Positions 24,081-32,852 of a DNA stretch of 64,000 nt are shown here, piece by piece. The notes under the pieces are model-generated. The model worked only from the letters and a program-made list of their open reading frames with translations. It made no database searches and was not told the origin of the DNA. How positions within the stretch are numbered: position 1 is the stretch's first letter; each line of letters begins with the position of its first letter. The translations under genes were made by a program, and so were the position numbers. The stretch is from CAZYTM01 sp964649725 (GTDB taxonomy: Bacteria > Desulfobacterota > Desulfuromonadia > Geobacterales > Geobacteraceae), in NCBI GenBank assembly GCA_964649725.1, contig CAZYTM010000006.1, positions 150,285 to 214,284 on the forward strand, written 5' to 3'.

Positions 24081-25253
24081 TCAAGGTTCTGGGAGTCTAC
24101 TACAATTTGGTCTACTCGTTTTAAGGAACAATATTGAAAGCATAAATCCATTAAAAATGGCTTGACCAGAAATCGTGATCAGAGTGATTGCCAGTAAAAT
24201 AAATCGCATGGCTACTCGATAATCAAGTTCTGGGATACCGTCTGCATAAAAATTCCTTATATAGACTCCGAAAACAGCTAATCCAGCTATACCAATCAAT
24301 CCAGAAATAACAAGCATTTTTTCAAGTGAATATTTTCTAAGCCTCTCTATAACTGGAGTTGTTGCGGGTATAATACCAATGAGATGCAAATAGATGTATG
24401 CCATTATACCTGTGAAAAGCACTTGAATGCCCAAAGTGGTCATAAAGGCAATGACCAAGATGATTTGTGTTTCTAGATTTGCTGGGCCAATATTCACAAA
24501 ACCACATAGAATAAACATTCCACTGACTGATGCTACAGACACAAGCATAACCCCTGGATAAATAAATAACCATCTTGGAGCATGCAATATCATAAAACGA
24601 AGGTGCCGCCATCCATCACGCCACCGCTGTAAGTGTGGTGGACGATTACGACCGTCTTTATAAAGAATTATAGGCACCTCCGTTATTTTCAGCTTATTCA
24701 GTTTACTCTTTATAAGCATTTCCGTTGCCCATTCCATCCCAGTAGTAACCAACCCAAGCCCATGAACTTTATCACGCTTGAACGCCCTCATCCCGCAATG
24801 GAAGTCACTAATGCGTATATTAAACAGATACCTTCCAATAATTGTTAGTGCTGGATTACCAATAAAATGATTCAGAATTGGCATTGCATCAGGCATTATC
24901 TTGCCTTTAAATCGAGTCCCCATGCAGACATCAAACCCTTTCTCCAATTCAATTAACATAGGGTACGCTTCATCAAAGTGATAACTATCGTCGCTATCTC
25001 CCATGATAATGAATTCACCTTCGGCGTTCTCGATGCCAAAAGTTAATGCAGCGCCATAACCTCGTGTTGGACAATTAATTACCTTTGCTCCAAGTTTCTC
25101 AGCGACTTCCTGACTTCCATCAGTTGATCCATTGTCTGATATTAGAACTTCGCCATCAATATTGTAAGTCTCTAGAAGATACTTAGCTCTATTAATACAG
25201 TTTGGCAGAGTAAGAACTTCATTAAGACAAGGCATGAGTATTGATAGTTTCAT
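24081..25253 (-). CDS. GT2 glycosyltransferase with C-terminal membrane helices
   Basis: The protein has 390 residues. The N-terminal GT-A domain shows ILMPCLNEVLTLPNCINRAK, ISDNGSTDGSQEVAEKLGA, MGDSDDSYHFDEA (acidic metal site) and DFHCGMRAFKRD. A second part has about four membrane helices (WLFIYPGVMLVSVASVSGMF, LVIAFMTTLGIQVLFTGIMAYIYL, MLVISGLIGIAGLAVFGVY, ILLAITLITISGQAIF). This is the layout of dolichyl-phosphate mannose synthase-like enzymes with a membrane anchor. The ATG has GAGGGG 3 nt away. It supplies a polyprenyl-phosphate sugar, consistent with the many GT-C proteins here. Confidence 0.87.
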   Translation of the reverse strand: MKLSILMPCLNEVLTLPNCINRAKYLLETYNIDGEVLISDNGSTDGSQEVAEKLGAKVINCPTRGYGAALTFGIENAEGEFIIMGDSDDSYHFDEAYPMLIELEKGFDVCMGTRFKGKIMPDAMPILNHFIGNPALTIIGRYLFNIRISDFHCGMRAFKRDKVHGLGLVTTGMEWATEMLIKSKLNKLKITEVPIILYKDGRNRPPHLQRWRDGWRHLRFMILHAPRWLFIYPGVMLVSVASVSGMFILCGFVNIGPANLETQIILVIAFMTTLGIQVLFTGIMAYIYLHLIGIIPATTPVIERLRKYSLEKMLVISGLIGIAGLAVFGVYIRNFYADGIPELDYRVAMRFILLAITLITISGQAIFNGFMLSILFLKTSRPNCSRLPEP

Positions 25254-25443
25254 AAACCCCTCTACAAAATATTAGTTCAACATGGTTAAAACATTTAAAC
25301 AACCCCATGTAATAATAAAATATTCTTAGCCTCGTCGTTTAATATTGTGAATTATAAATTATAGTTACAGTCAAAAAATCCATGCCTGATTGGGTGAATC
25401 GATTATATAAAACAAATTTATCCTGTGACATTTCAAAATCAGA

Positions 25444-27378
25444 CTAATTTTGTTTTTGCACCAAAGCCCTACGGACAACATTGAGATTTTCCAGTAAAAC
25501 TGGATCATTCGAGTGAATTTCAAGCCCCTTCAGTAAATACCTTTCTGCCTTCATCCGGTCACTTCGCGCCAGAGCTATTTGTGCCAAGGTAACGATTGTT
25601 GAGCGCGAATGTGGTGACATTTTAAGTAACCTTAGAAAAGTTATTTCTGCTTGTTCCAGATTACCAGATTGCATCTGGAGTAGCCCAAGATTTTTTAAGG
25701 TAAACTGATTAGCCCACTTATGACTGGCACGTTCAATTAGCAATAGACGAAGTTCGGGGTACAGATCCGCCTTGTCAAGAAAAAGAAAGAGATTTTCTAC
25801 ATTGGCATAACTGTCAACACGCTCTACTAGAGATGCAATAACCGTTTTATCAATTCCCGGGGGCATAGCCGGATAGTCAGCCCGCAACCAGAATGAAGCG
25901 GCATAATCAAGATATACCAGCCTCCATTGGTTATCCCTAGCAATTGTCGGCAATAAACCGCTAGCATCATTAGAACCATTTTCGATAAGTAACCCAATAA
26001 ATCCGTACCTGCGCAAGAAATCAATCCAAAGTGCAGGCTGAATAGTTGCCTGATTAACTACTTCATATGCCTCCAATAAATCCTCGGCTCTATACACTTC
26101 TGTCCGGCAATCGAAAAAAGGTATCCGCCGGGGATAACCAAAATATTCATAGAATCCCCCCAGTGATTGGGAATTGTAGACCGGGCCGATAAAATTCAAC
26201 TTATCAAGAAACTGAGGCAACGCCATTGGGACATAATCAGAAGATATACCAATACCAAACCTGTATGGTACCCAGTTTACTAGGTGATCAAAAGCGGGCT
26301 TTGGTGACCATACAATCATGGCTACTGCAAGTACAACTCCTGTCGCAACCGCACAAAATTTACGGTAAAAAGATTTCTGCACCAGGAAAAGATATTCAGC
26401 AATAAGTGGAGTAGCAACTATTGCAAACAAAGGCATATTTCTGATGCCTGTTAATGATACTGCCAGCATACCCACAGCAATCATGGTTCTGGCCAACGGC
26501 AACTCCCCCTTGCGGCTCCAGAGCATAGCCAACAAGGTAATGCACCATCCGACTAAAAGTAAGAAATAAAACCAGAATGCAGTGGTTGCTCGACTGGCAA
26601 CCCCAAGGGGGTTTGACATTTCATATATCAATTTGTACACTTTTGAACCTGCTGGGCTTGATTGAATCATCAGCAACCAGGCAAATTTCAGCCCATTCAG
26701 ACCGAAGGGTGTTACCAAACAGCCAACTAGCACTGCACACATTAATATCCCTAGATTACGAACATCTTTATATTGCTTGCTCTGCCAACCATAGATGAGG
26801 GCCTCAATAAAATAACTCCCCACTAGAAAGAGGCCTATGACATAAATACCATGACAGTTTGACCATACGACCTGTACTATCGCAATCATAATAATATCGG
26901 CACGTGAACTGTACCTGCCCTGCTGCAGCATGTAATAAAAGAAAGCTGCCGCCAGATAAGTGACCAGTTCAGGCCGAATTGTAAATCGCCCCTCGCAAGC
27001 CAAAGCTGTGATCAGTACAAAAAGCCATGACCATTCAACAGAACTCCAGGCTCGGCAGGATGAATAAACGAACCTCAATATTAGGCACCAGAGAACTACC
27101 TGTATAGCTTGCAACCACCAGAATCCGGCAAAACTATATCCTGCCGCCGTAATCACTTGAAAAAGCCATTGCGAATCATGATAAGGCCGCCCAAAACTCA
27201 ACAGGCTGAAGTCGTCTACAGTCGGTAATACCCCGCTGCGGAGGATCTCCTTGCCTATAGCCATATGAAACCAGATATCACTTTCTGAGATTGTCCGGAT
27301 GAGAAAGAACCCTATGGTAGCCGCTACCAACAGCCTGAGTAGAAGTATAAATGTCTTGTTCATGCTTGGTCTATTCAT
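25444..27378 (-). CDS. Polytopic GT-C-like membrane protein with C-terminal TPR
   Basis: The protein has 644 residues. About ten hydrophobic helices occupy residues 8-350. The first loop holds SESDIWFHMAIGKEILRSG, with the acidic residue expected in GT-C enzymes, and FGRPYHDSQWLFQ follows. The C-terminal 130 residues are helical repeats (LKNLGLLQMQSGNLEQAEITFLRLLKMSPH, shown as adjacent helices, then LALARSDRMKAERYLLKG-like units). It differs from the TMTC group in its first loop. The sugar and acceptor are not known. A downstream ATG at 27363 is an alternative start. Confidence 0.7.
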   Translation of the reverse strand: MNRPSMNKTFILLLRLLVAATIGFFLIRTISESDIWFHMAIGKEILRSGVLPTVDDFSLLSFGRPYHDSQWLFQVITAAGYSFAGFWWLQAIQVVLWCLILRFVYSSCRAWSSVEWSWLFVLITALACEGRFTIRPELVTYLAAAFFYYMLQQGRYSSRADIIMIAIVQVVWSNCHGIYVIGLFLVGSYFIEALIYGWQSKQYKDVRNLGILMCAVLVGCLVTPFGLNGLKFAWLLMIQSSPAGSKVYKLIYEMSNPLGVASRATTAFWFYFLLLVGWCITLLAMLWSRKGELPLARTMIAVGMLAVSLTGIRNMPLFAIVATPLIAEYLFLVQKSFYRKFCAVATGVVLAVAMIVWSPKPAFDHLVNWVPYRFGIGISSDYVPMALPQFLDKLNFIGPVYNSQSLGGFYEYFGYPRRIPFFDCRTEVYRAEDLLEAYEVVNQATIQPALWIDFLRRYGFIGLLIENGSNDASGLLPTIARDNQWRLVYLDYAASFWLRADYPAMPPGIDKTVIASLVERVDSYANVENLFLFLDKADLYPELRLLLIERASHKWANQFTLKNLGLLQMQSGNLEQAEITFLRLLKMSPHSRSTIVTLAQIALARSDRMKAERYLLKGLEIHSNDPVLLENLNVVRRALVQKQN

Positions 27379-27613
27379 GCTGATACCTATACTAAATTAT
27401 CTATATGGAAGCATGGCTTCCAATACGCAAATCCCGTTAAAATCAATAATCTATTTCAAATCAAATTTTTGCTATTGATTGAAAATAACGCAAGATGTTT
27501 ATTCCCAACTATTACAATCAGACCATTTTGTTTCCTTACAATACTTCAAATGCAATTTTAACTGACTTTTTTCTGAGCTTGCACACTCATATCAACTATG
27601 GCATCTAATTACT

Positions 27614-27751
27614 TTACAGTAATTTATCGAATAACTTATCTACAAAGGGTTTGTTGATAAAGGTCAGGGCACCTATACATACAAGCATATCAATACCCCA
27701 ATAAAGAATCCGGGTCAGGAATAATAGATTTATCTGTTGCAGACATTCCAT
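27614..27751 (-). CDS. Putative 45-residue membrane peptide overlapping the GT2 gene end
   Basis: A minus-strand frame from the ATG at 27751 to TAA at 27614 gives 45 residues with a coding-like, hydrophobic make-up (INLLFLTRILYWGIDMLV, then CIGALTFINKPFVDKLFDKL). It overlaps the last 22 nt of the GT2 gene, so it would be translationally coupled; the ribosome site is weak. One membrane helix and an amphipathic tail are predicted by eye. It could be a small subunit of a glycosyltransferase complex or a gene remnant. The remaining part of 27379-27613 is AT-rich with no other gene seen. Confidence 0.4.
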   Translation of the reverse strand: MECLQQINLLFLTRILYWGIDMLVCIGALTFINKPFVDKLFDKLL

Positions 27752-28512
27752 TTATTACGCTTATTTCTTCGAAAAAAGAACTTTTCCAACCAGACGTACA
27801 TACATATAAAAAGATATCTCCCCCCCATCTCTTTGATTTTAAGTTTCGACTCACCGGTCTTCCGATTACGCCAGAAAATTGGAATTACTGTCCAGCTGAA
27901 GCCTCTGACAATTGCCTTTAGTGGAAGTTCAACGGTAAAGTTGAAATGTGGAGCTATCAAGGGGCGACAACCATCTATAACCTCACGTCTATAAGCTTTG
28001 AAGCCATTGGTGATGTCGTTAAATCTCATGCCGAACAAAAACATGAGAAAATTATTGGCAAGACGGTTAAGAATAAATTTGAGCAGAGGATAGTCAATGA
28101 CCCCCCCACCTTCGATAAATCTGCTGCCGAAAACACAATCATAACCCTTCAGCAATTCTTGCCAATAGCGAACTACATCCCGGCAGTCATCTGATTCATC
28201 AGCCATCATTATAACTACGGCATCTCCTGCCATTCGATCGAGTCCGTAAATGATAGCCCTACCAAAGCCGTTGTGACCAGGGTTTTGCAATGGCCGAAGT
28301 TCAGAAATGCTATTCTTAAGCTCCTGAAGTAGCTCCCAGGTCCGGTCTGTGCTGCCGTCGTCTACCACAACTATTTCATATGGGATGTCATGGCGGCTAA
28401 GCTCATCGGCCAATTTTTCGATAGTAGATAAAATGCAAGACTCTTCATTCTGTGCCGGTATGACAACCGACAAGAGTTGCAGCTTTCTTCTGTCGTTAGC
28501 ATTACTGCTCAT
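27730..28512 (-). CDS. GT2 glycosyltransferase, dolichyl-phosphate sugar synthase-like
   Basis: The preferred start is the ATG at 28512 (MSSNANDRRKLQLLSVVIP, 260 residues), overlapping the upstream stop by 4 nt with GGGAG just before. GT-A motifs are SVVIPAQNEESCILSTIEKL, VVDDGSTDRTWELL, VIMMADESDDCRDV and DITNGFKAYRRE. The C-terminus is basic and lacks clear membrane helices. It lies directly after two tandem epimerase-like genes, so it may load their product onto a polyprenyl carrier. Function beyond the family is not determined. Confidence 0.87.
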   Translation of the reverse strand: MSSNANDRRKLQLLSVVIPAQNEESCILSTIEKLADELSRHDIPYEIVVVDDGSTDRTWELLQELKNSISELRPLQNPGHNGFGRAIIYGLDRMAGDAVVIMMADESDDCRDVVRYWQELLKGYDCVFGSRFIEGGGVIDYPLLKFILNRLANNFLMFLFGMRFNDITNGFKAYRREVIDGCRPLIAPHFNFTVELPLKAIVRGFSWTVIPIFWRNRKTGESKLKIKEMGGRYLFICMYVWLEKFFFRRNKRNKWNVCNR

Positions 28513-29579
28513 CTGCTCCCTGCTAGCTCGCACCAGTCTGGATTCTTTTCGGCATGAGCAGCGATCTCATCGAAAATCTCCCGCAGAGATATCTGTGGCT
28601 GCCATTCCCATACCTTGGATGCAAGTGCTGCATCCATAACCAGCCATGGTATGTCAAATCTGCGCGGTTCTTGAATTGAACTAACATTGTGTGGGCCAAA
28701 CCGCTCCTCACACCAACTGCTCAACTGCGCTAGAGAGACGGAATTCCTCTGTCCGCCACCTATGTTCACCAATCGAATTTGTTGCTTGCCATCTGCACCG
28801 GTCTGCTTTCTAAGAAGTTGAATCAGATCACGAGGATGAAAAAAGTCACGAACCTGGCTCCCGCTGCCGCCAAAACCGAAATAAGAAAGAGGGAAATGTC
28901 GAAGCCAGCTGTTGATCCAGAAGGAGAAAATCCCTTGATCTGCACGTCCGAACTGGCCAGCTCCTGCCATATTGCCGCAGCGGTTGATACATACAGGGAA
29001 AGCAAAAGCCTCACCATATTCAAGTGCAAGAAGTTCAGATGAAAGTTTGGCGCTGCCGTAGAGTGATAGCGGTGGAGTTGTGCTGAAAGCCTCATTTACT
29101 CCGTTACAGCTTAGACCGGTCGGCAACTCCTTCTTGAAGTCGAGACAATATGCATTTCCTTCAAGTCTGACCGGTACTCCGGAGAGTGCGGCAATAGAAT
29201 AGACTCTGCTGGAACTGAGCATGATGAATCCGGCACGATGACGTTTGCAGTATTCCAAAACATTTACAGTCCCCAGCAGGTTGTGCTCCATGACTTGACG
29301 GCTGCTGTTATGGCCATCTATCCCAGCAACTACACTCGGATTTGCTGCAGCATCAATCACCCAATCAACAGCTGGTAGTTCTTCAAGATCAGCAGCCATT
29401 CGGATGTCACCATGAATCAGCCTTATACCAAGCCGTTGCAGAGAAGATCGGTTTACTTCGCTCCCTGGTCTGGAGAAATTATCTATCCCATAAATTACAA
29501 TACTACTCTCTGTTTCGATCCATGATCTTGCCAGAGTGCTCCCCACGAAACCGCAGATACCGGTAATAAGAATCTTCAT
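28509..29579 (-). CDS. NAD-dependent epimerase, CDP-paratose 2-epimerase-like (second of tandem pair)
   Basis: The protein has 356 residues and is an extended short-chain dehydrogenase/reductase. The nucleotide-binding motif is ITGICGFVGSTLA. The serine region is SSSRVYSIAAL and the active-site Tyr-Lys pair is in LYGSAKLSSELLALEYG. Residues around INRCGNMAGAGQFGRADQG and SQVRDFFHPRDLIQLL resemble CDP-paratose/tyvelose epimerases (RfbE). It should act on a nucleotide-activated sugar at C2 or a nearby carbon. It follows a related enzyme at 29594-30664, 14 nt away, and overlaps the GT2 gene. Confidence 0.83.
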   Translation of the reverse strand: MKILITGICGFVGSTLARSWIETESSIVIYGIDNFSRPGSEVNRSSLQRLGIRLIHGDIRMAADLEELPAVDWVIDAAANPSVVAGIDGHNSSRQVMEHNLLGTVNVLEYCKRHRAGFIMLSSSRVYSIAALSGVPVRLEGNAYCLDFKKELPTGLSCNGVNEAFSTTPPLSLYGSAKLSSELLALEYGEAFAFPVCINRCGNMAGAGQFGRADQGIFSFWINSWLRHFPLSYFGFGGSGSQVRDFFHPRDLIQLLRKQTGADGKQQIRLVNIGGGQRNSVSLAQLSSWCEERFGPHNVSSIQEPRRFDIPWLVMDAALASKVWEWQPQISLREIFDEIAAHAEKNPDWCELAGSR

Positions 29580-29593
29580 CTTGTTATTCCTTG

Positions 29594-30664
29594 TCAGACC
29601 AAGAGCCCAGCAGTCAATCTCTCCTGCCAGGAGTTAACAACCTCAGCAACAGTTACTCTTAGAGGTTTAGAAATCTGCCACTCTGGGTAGTGGCTATTTA
29701 TCTTAGCCAGATCACTGTAATAACAGATGTGATCGCCAATCCTGTTCTCTTCAACATAGCGATAATTTTGCTTAACACCACTCAACTCCGACACCAGTTC
29801 AATCGCCTCGATAATCGAACAGGAGTTATTCTTCCCTCCACCCAGATTATAGACCTCTGCCAACCGCGGCGAAAGGAAGAAAGCGTATATGAATCTGGCC
29901 AGATCCTCAGCATGGATATTGTCCCGGACCTGCTTCCCCTTGTATCCGAAGATTTTATATTCACGACCGGTCAGATTGCATCTGGCAAGATAACTCAAAA
30001 AACCGTGCAGCTCGACACCATTCTGGCTTGGGCCGGTAACGCAGCCACAGCGAAGGCAACAGGTCGGCATGTCAAAATAGCGGCCATACTCCTGCACCAT
30101 TATGTCAGCTGCCAGTTTTGAGGACCCAAATGGTGAATGAGTGCTCTGGTCAATGGCAAATTTCTCGCTAATACCATTGGCAAACAGAGTGTCAGCAAAG
30201 TCCCAGCGGGTTTCTTTCTCCTGCAGCGGAATACTGTTCGGCAGATCGCCATAGACCTTGTTGGTGGAGAGATGGATGAATGGAGCCTCTGGACAAGACT
30301 GACGGGCTGCTTCCAGCAAGTTCATGGTGCCGCCTGCATTGATGTCGAAATCATCAAAGGGGATATCTGCAGCGCGATCATGGGAAGGCTGTGCCGCTGC
30401 ATGTATAATACCTGCCGGCTTCAGTTTCTTGACCAGCCCTAATATCCCCTGTCTATCCCGAATATCCAGGTCGTAGTGAGTATAGTTAGCCAAACTCGCT
30501 TCCAACTGCTTCCGCCGCCAATGGCCATCCCCCTCCTGGCCGAAAAAAACAGCACGCATCCCATTGTCGATACCATGCAGATGAAAACCTTGCCCATGAA
30601 AGAAACTTACAACCTCTGAACCGATCAGCCCCGATGAGCCGGTAACTAGAATTGATTTCACCAT
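29594..30664 (-). CDS. NAD-dependent epimerase, CDP-paratose 2-epimerase-like (first of tandem pair)
   Basis: The protein has 356 residues. Motifs are VTGSSGLIGSEVVSFF for NAD, HAAAQPSHDRAADIPFDDF, the serine region LSTNKVYGDLPNS, and PFGSSKLAADIMVQEYGRYF. In the last motif the residue four before Lys, normally the catalytic Tyr of Tyr-x-x-x-Lys, is Phe (F-G-S-S-K), as in RfbE-type enzymes, so this should be checked by alignment. CVTGPSQNGVELHGFLSYL and KQVRDNIHAEDLARF also fit the family. With its neighbour it may form two steps, or a heterodimer, in making one unusual deoxyhexose. AAAGGGA lies just before the ATG. Confidence 0.82.
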   Translation of the reverse strand: MVKSILVTGSSGLIGSEVVSFFHGQGFHLHGIDNGMRAVFFGQEGDGHWRRKQLEASLANYTHYDLDIRDRQGILGLVKKLKPAGIIHAAAQPSHDRAADIPFDDFDINAGGTMNLLEAARQSCPEAPFIHLSTNKVYGDLPNSIPLQEKETRWDFADTLFANGISEKFAIDQSTHSPFGSSKLAADIMVQEYGRYFDMPTCCLRCGCVTGPSQNGVELHGFLSYLARCNLTGREYKIFGYKGKQVRDNIHAEDLARFIYAFFLSPRLAEVYNLGGGKNNSCSIIEAIELVSELSGVKQNYRYVEENRIGDHICYYSDLAKINSHYPEWQISKPLRVTVAEVVNSWQERLTAGLLV

Positions 30665-30701
30665 GTCCCTTTACTCTGCCGAATCTTTATCGATCAAGGT
30701 A

Positions 30702-31802
30702 TCAATCTCCTAATCTTTTCCTGTATTCCAACTGCAGCCATGTCCAGAGCAACCGCGGATAGGTGCGCCAGTTGAAGATAATATTGTTCATAATCGCGCA
30801 TTCCCAAGTGCAGCAGCAATTACCAGACCTGATATCCGTCTTGAGCAATTCACCTTGTGCAGAAAAAAGCATTTTTTTCAGATCAAAATCATTGTCGCGC
30901 AGATTCCCGAAACTTGCCTGTAAAACCTCGCACGGCTTTACCTCTCCTGTTTCAGTAACTACTATGACGCTTTGCCCCGCCATACATGGATAAATCAACT
31001 TCTTATTTATTACCGTCTCTGCCACTATCTGCGGTGCCAGGAAATCCAGTGCCCGGCGCCAAGTCGCCAAAGGGAAATTATCATAGTATTTGCTTATGAA
31101 CTTTTTTTGGCGCAGATAATTAACTGTCGTCAGATAATCCCTGCAGTCAATATTCTTTGCATTTTTATCAAAAGTATCACCACGGACATAAGAGACATAA
31201 TAACCATCTATCGCATAGTTATCAAACAGATAATCCGCCAGTCCCCTAATATTCAGCTGATTATAAAAGTTAAAGCAAGAATTGACCGTTATGTTCAATC
31301 TTGCATGTTTTGCCTTTTCAGCTTGCAGCATACGTAAGGTTGCAAGGGCCTGTGCATGACTACCTGGTACCCCACGGAGTAAATCGTGCACATCAGTAGT
31401 GCCATCTATGGAAACCGACACATTAATCTCCACAGAAGGATTACTGCTAGCGACTTGCACAGCGATGTCCCTTATTTTTTCAGAGTTGTAGCCATTTGTA
31501 TGCAAAACAATATGATCAGTCTGATTGTTGATGCAAAAAGTTGAAATTATTTCGGCAATATCGTTGCGTAGAGTCGGTTCACCTCCGGTTATTGAGAGAA
31601 ATTTTACCTGTCCCATTTTTCTGGAAATCTTCTCTATTTCAGCCAAAGTCAATTCATTGCTAATATCTGCGGAACGACTGTTCTGCCAGTAGAAACAGTG
31701 ACGGCAGATTGCATTACAGCGAGCCGTAACAAATAGAATCAGATGGCTTGGATACTTGTTAAATCTGAACTTCATCGCTTTTAGATAGTTTGTAAGAATC
31801 AT
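30702..31802 (-). CDS. Radical SAM/SPASM protein in glycan region
   Basis: The start at 31802 (MILTNYLKAMKFRFNKYPSH, 366 residues) overlaps the GT2 stop by 4 nt; a start at 31817 is less likely. The cluster motif is CNAICRHC (Cys29, 33, 36) with TGGEPTLRND. The C-terminal SPASM part has PCMAGQSVIVVTETGEVKPC and NCCCTWEC, an unusually dense cysteine set. It follows a GT2 gene and precedes the tandem epimerases. Its substrate may be a sugar or lipid intermediate; no peptide-binding domain is near. Confidence 0.83.
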   Translation of the reverse strand: MILTNYLKAMKFRFNKYPSHLILFVTARCNAICRHCFYWQNSRSADISNELTLAEIEKISRKMGQVKFLSITGGEPTLRNDIAEIISTFCINNQTDHIVLHTNGYNSEKIRDIAVQVASSNPSVEINVSVSIDGTTDVHDLLRGVPGSHAQALATLRMLQAEKAKHARLNITVNSCFNFYNQLNIRGLADYLFDNYAIDGYYVSYVRGDTFDKNAKNIDCRDYLTTVNYLRQKKFISKYYDNFPLATWRRALDFLAPQIVAETVINKKLIYPCMAGQSVIVVTETGEVKPCEVLQASFGNLRDNDFDLKKMLFSAQGELLKTDIRSGNCCCTWECAIMNNIIFNWRTYPRLLWTWLQLEYRKRLGD

Positions 31803-32758
31803 TTTACGCGTCCGCACATTCTATCTAAATAATACTTTGCTCCTCCGGAAACTGCTGCTATTGACCATATCATGTTCGGAACAATTGCCCTAAGCATGAA
31901 AAACGTGCCTTCTTCCCTGAAAAGGAAACGATAAAACCCGGCATTCAATATGATTTGTAATATAGTCAGAGTCAAAAAGAGGAGTAGCAGGAACGGCTTC
32001 CAAAAGCTCATGATAAGAACCGGAATTGCTGCAACGTTACATACGCCTATTAGCACCTCGTTCAAACTGGCATTGGTCTTCTCGAATCTTTTCGATTTTG
32101 TCAGGAGCTTTGCCCAGACATAGGCTCGATGAAACAAAGTTACGGTTCTTGGCAATATATTCTGAAACCTATGCTCAGCGAGCAATTCCGGGTCGGTATG
32201 TATAATATATTTCTCCCTTAAACGATGTCCCAGCTCAAACTCCTCACCGCAACCAGGCGGAGTGAAAGAGGTATTAAACCCCCCGATCTCTTCAAAAACC
32301 GACCTTTTTATGGAAAAAAGATGTGAGTGTACATATGAGGCCTCTCTGCAATCTTTGAGCATGTAATACCATTTCAATGCCAGCAACTTTGGACCGAACC
32401 CATCGTTTAAAGGTGTCTTAGATGCCAACCCTTGATATACTGAAACCGACTGATTTCTATACGCAGCTTCGATTTTTTCTAGAGTATTTTTTCTTATAGC
32501 CACATCAGAATCCACAAAAAACAAAATCTCTCCTCTTGCCAGTTTTGCCCCTTCATTCCTTGCCGTTGCCTGGCCATTATTCTTCTCTAAGCGCAGGCAG
32601 CGGTACCCATAGCTGGCGACCATATCTTGTACTGGTTGCTCAGACGCATCATCAACAACAATTACTTCTTTTGAATTAGAATTAGCCGCAGCAATTGCGT
32701 CAAGACAGGTCTTTAACAGATTGCCGCTGTTAAAATTTGGGATGATAATGGAAACCAA
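31799..32758 (-). CDS. GT2 glycosyltransferase
   Basis: The protein has 319 residues and starts at a TTG with GAGAG 4-5 nt upstream. GT-A motifs are SIIIPNFNSGNLLKTCLDAI, VVDDASEQPV, QATARNEGAKLARGEILFFVDSDVAI (DSD metal site) and FTPPGCGEEFELGHRL. Two membrane helices are likely in the last 90 residues (CNVAAIPVLIMSFWKPFLLL, FFMLRAIVPNMIWSIAAV). It resembles rhamnosyl/galactosyl-type family-2 enzymes working on lipid-linked glycans. It is coupled to the radical SAM gene downstream by a 4-nt overlap. Confidence 0.85.
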   Translation of the reverse strand: MVSIIIPNFNSGNLLKTCLDAIAAANSNSKEVIVVDDASEQPVQDMVASYGYRCLRLEKNNGQATARNEGAKLARGEILFFVDSDVAIRKNTLEKIEAAYRNQSVSVYQGLASKTPLNDGFGPKLLALKWYYMLKDCREASYVHSHLFSIKRSVFEEIGGFNTSFTPPGCGEEFELGHRLREKYIIHTDPELLAEHRFQNILPRTVTLFHRAYVWAKLLTKSKRFEKTNASLNEVLIGVCNVAAIPVLIMSFWKPFLLLLFLTLTILQIILNAGFYRFLFREEGTFFMLRAIVPNMIWSIAAVSGGAKYYLDRMCGRVK

Positions 32759-32852
32759 AATACTCTCACTTCATTTTTATGTCTGGGCATTCTAACAGAA
32801 AGCAAATAAAATAATGTCCCCGCAAATAAACCAGACCCCGAATAGTCATTCT

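Noticed and set aside
24651..24675. Another CTTTATAAAG-like palindrome
   Set aside because: Lies inside a GT2 coding region with no promoter-like context, so taken as chance.
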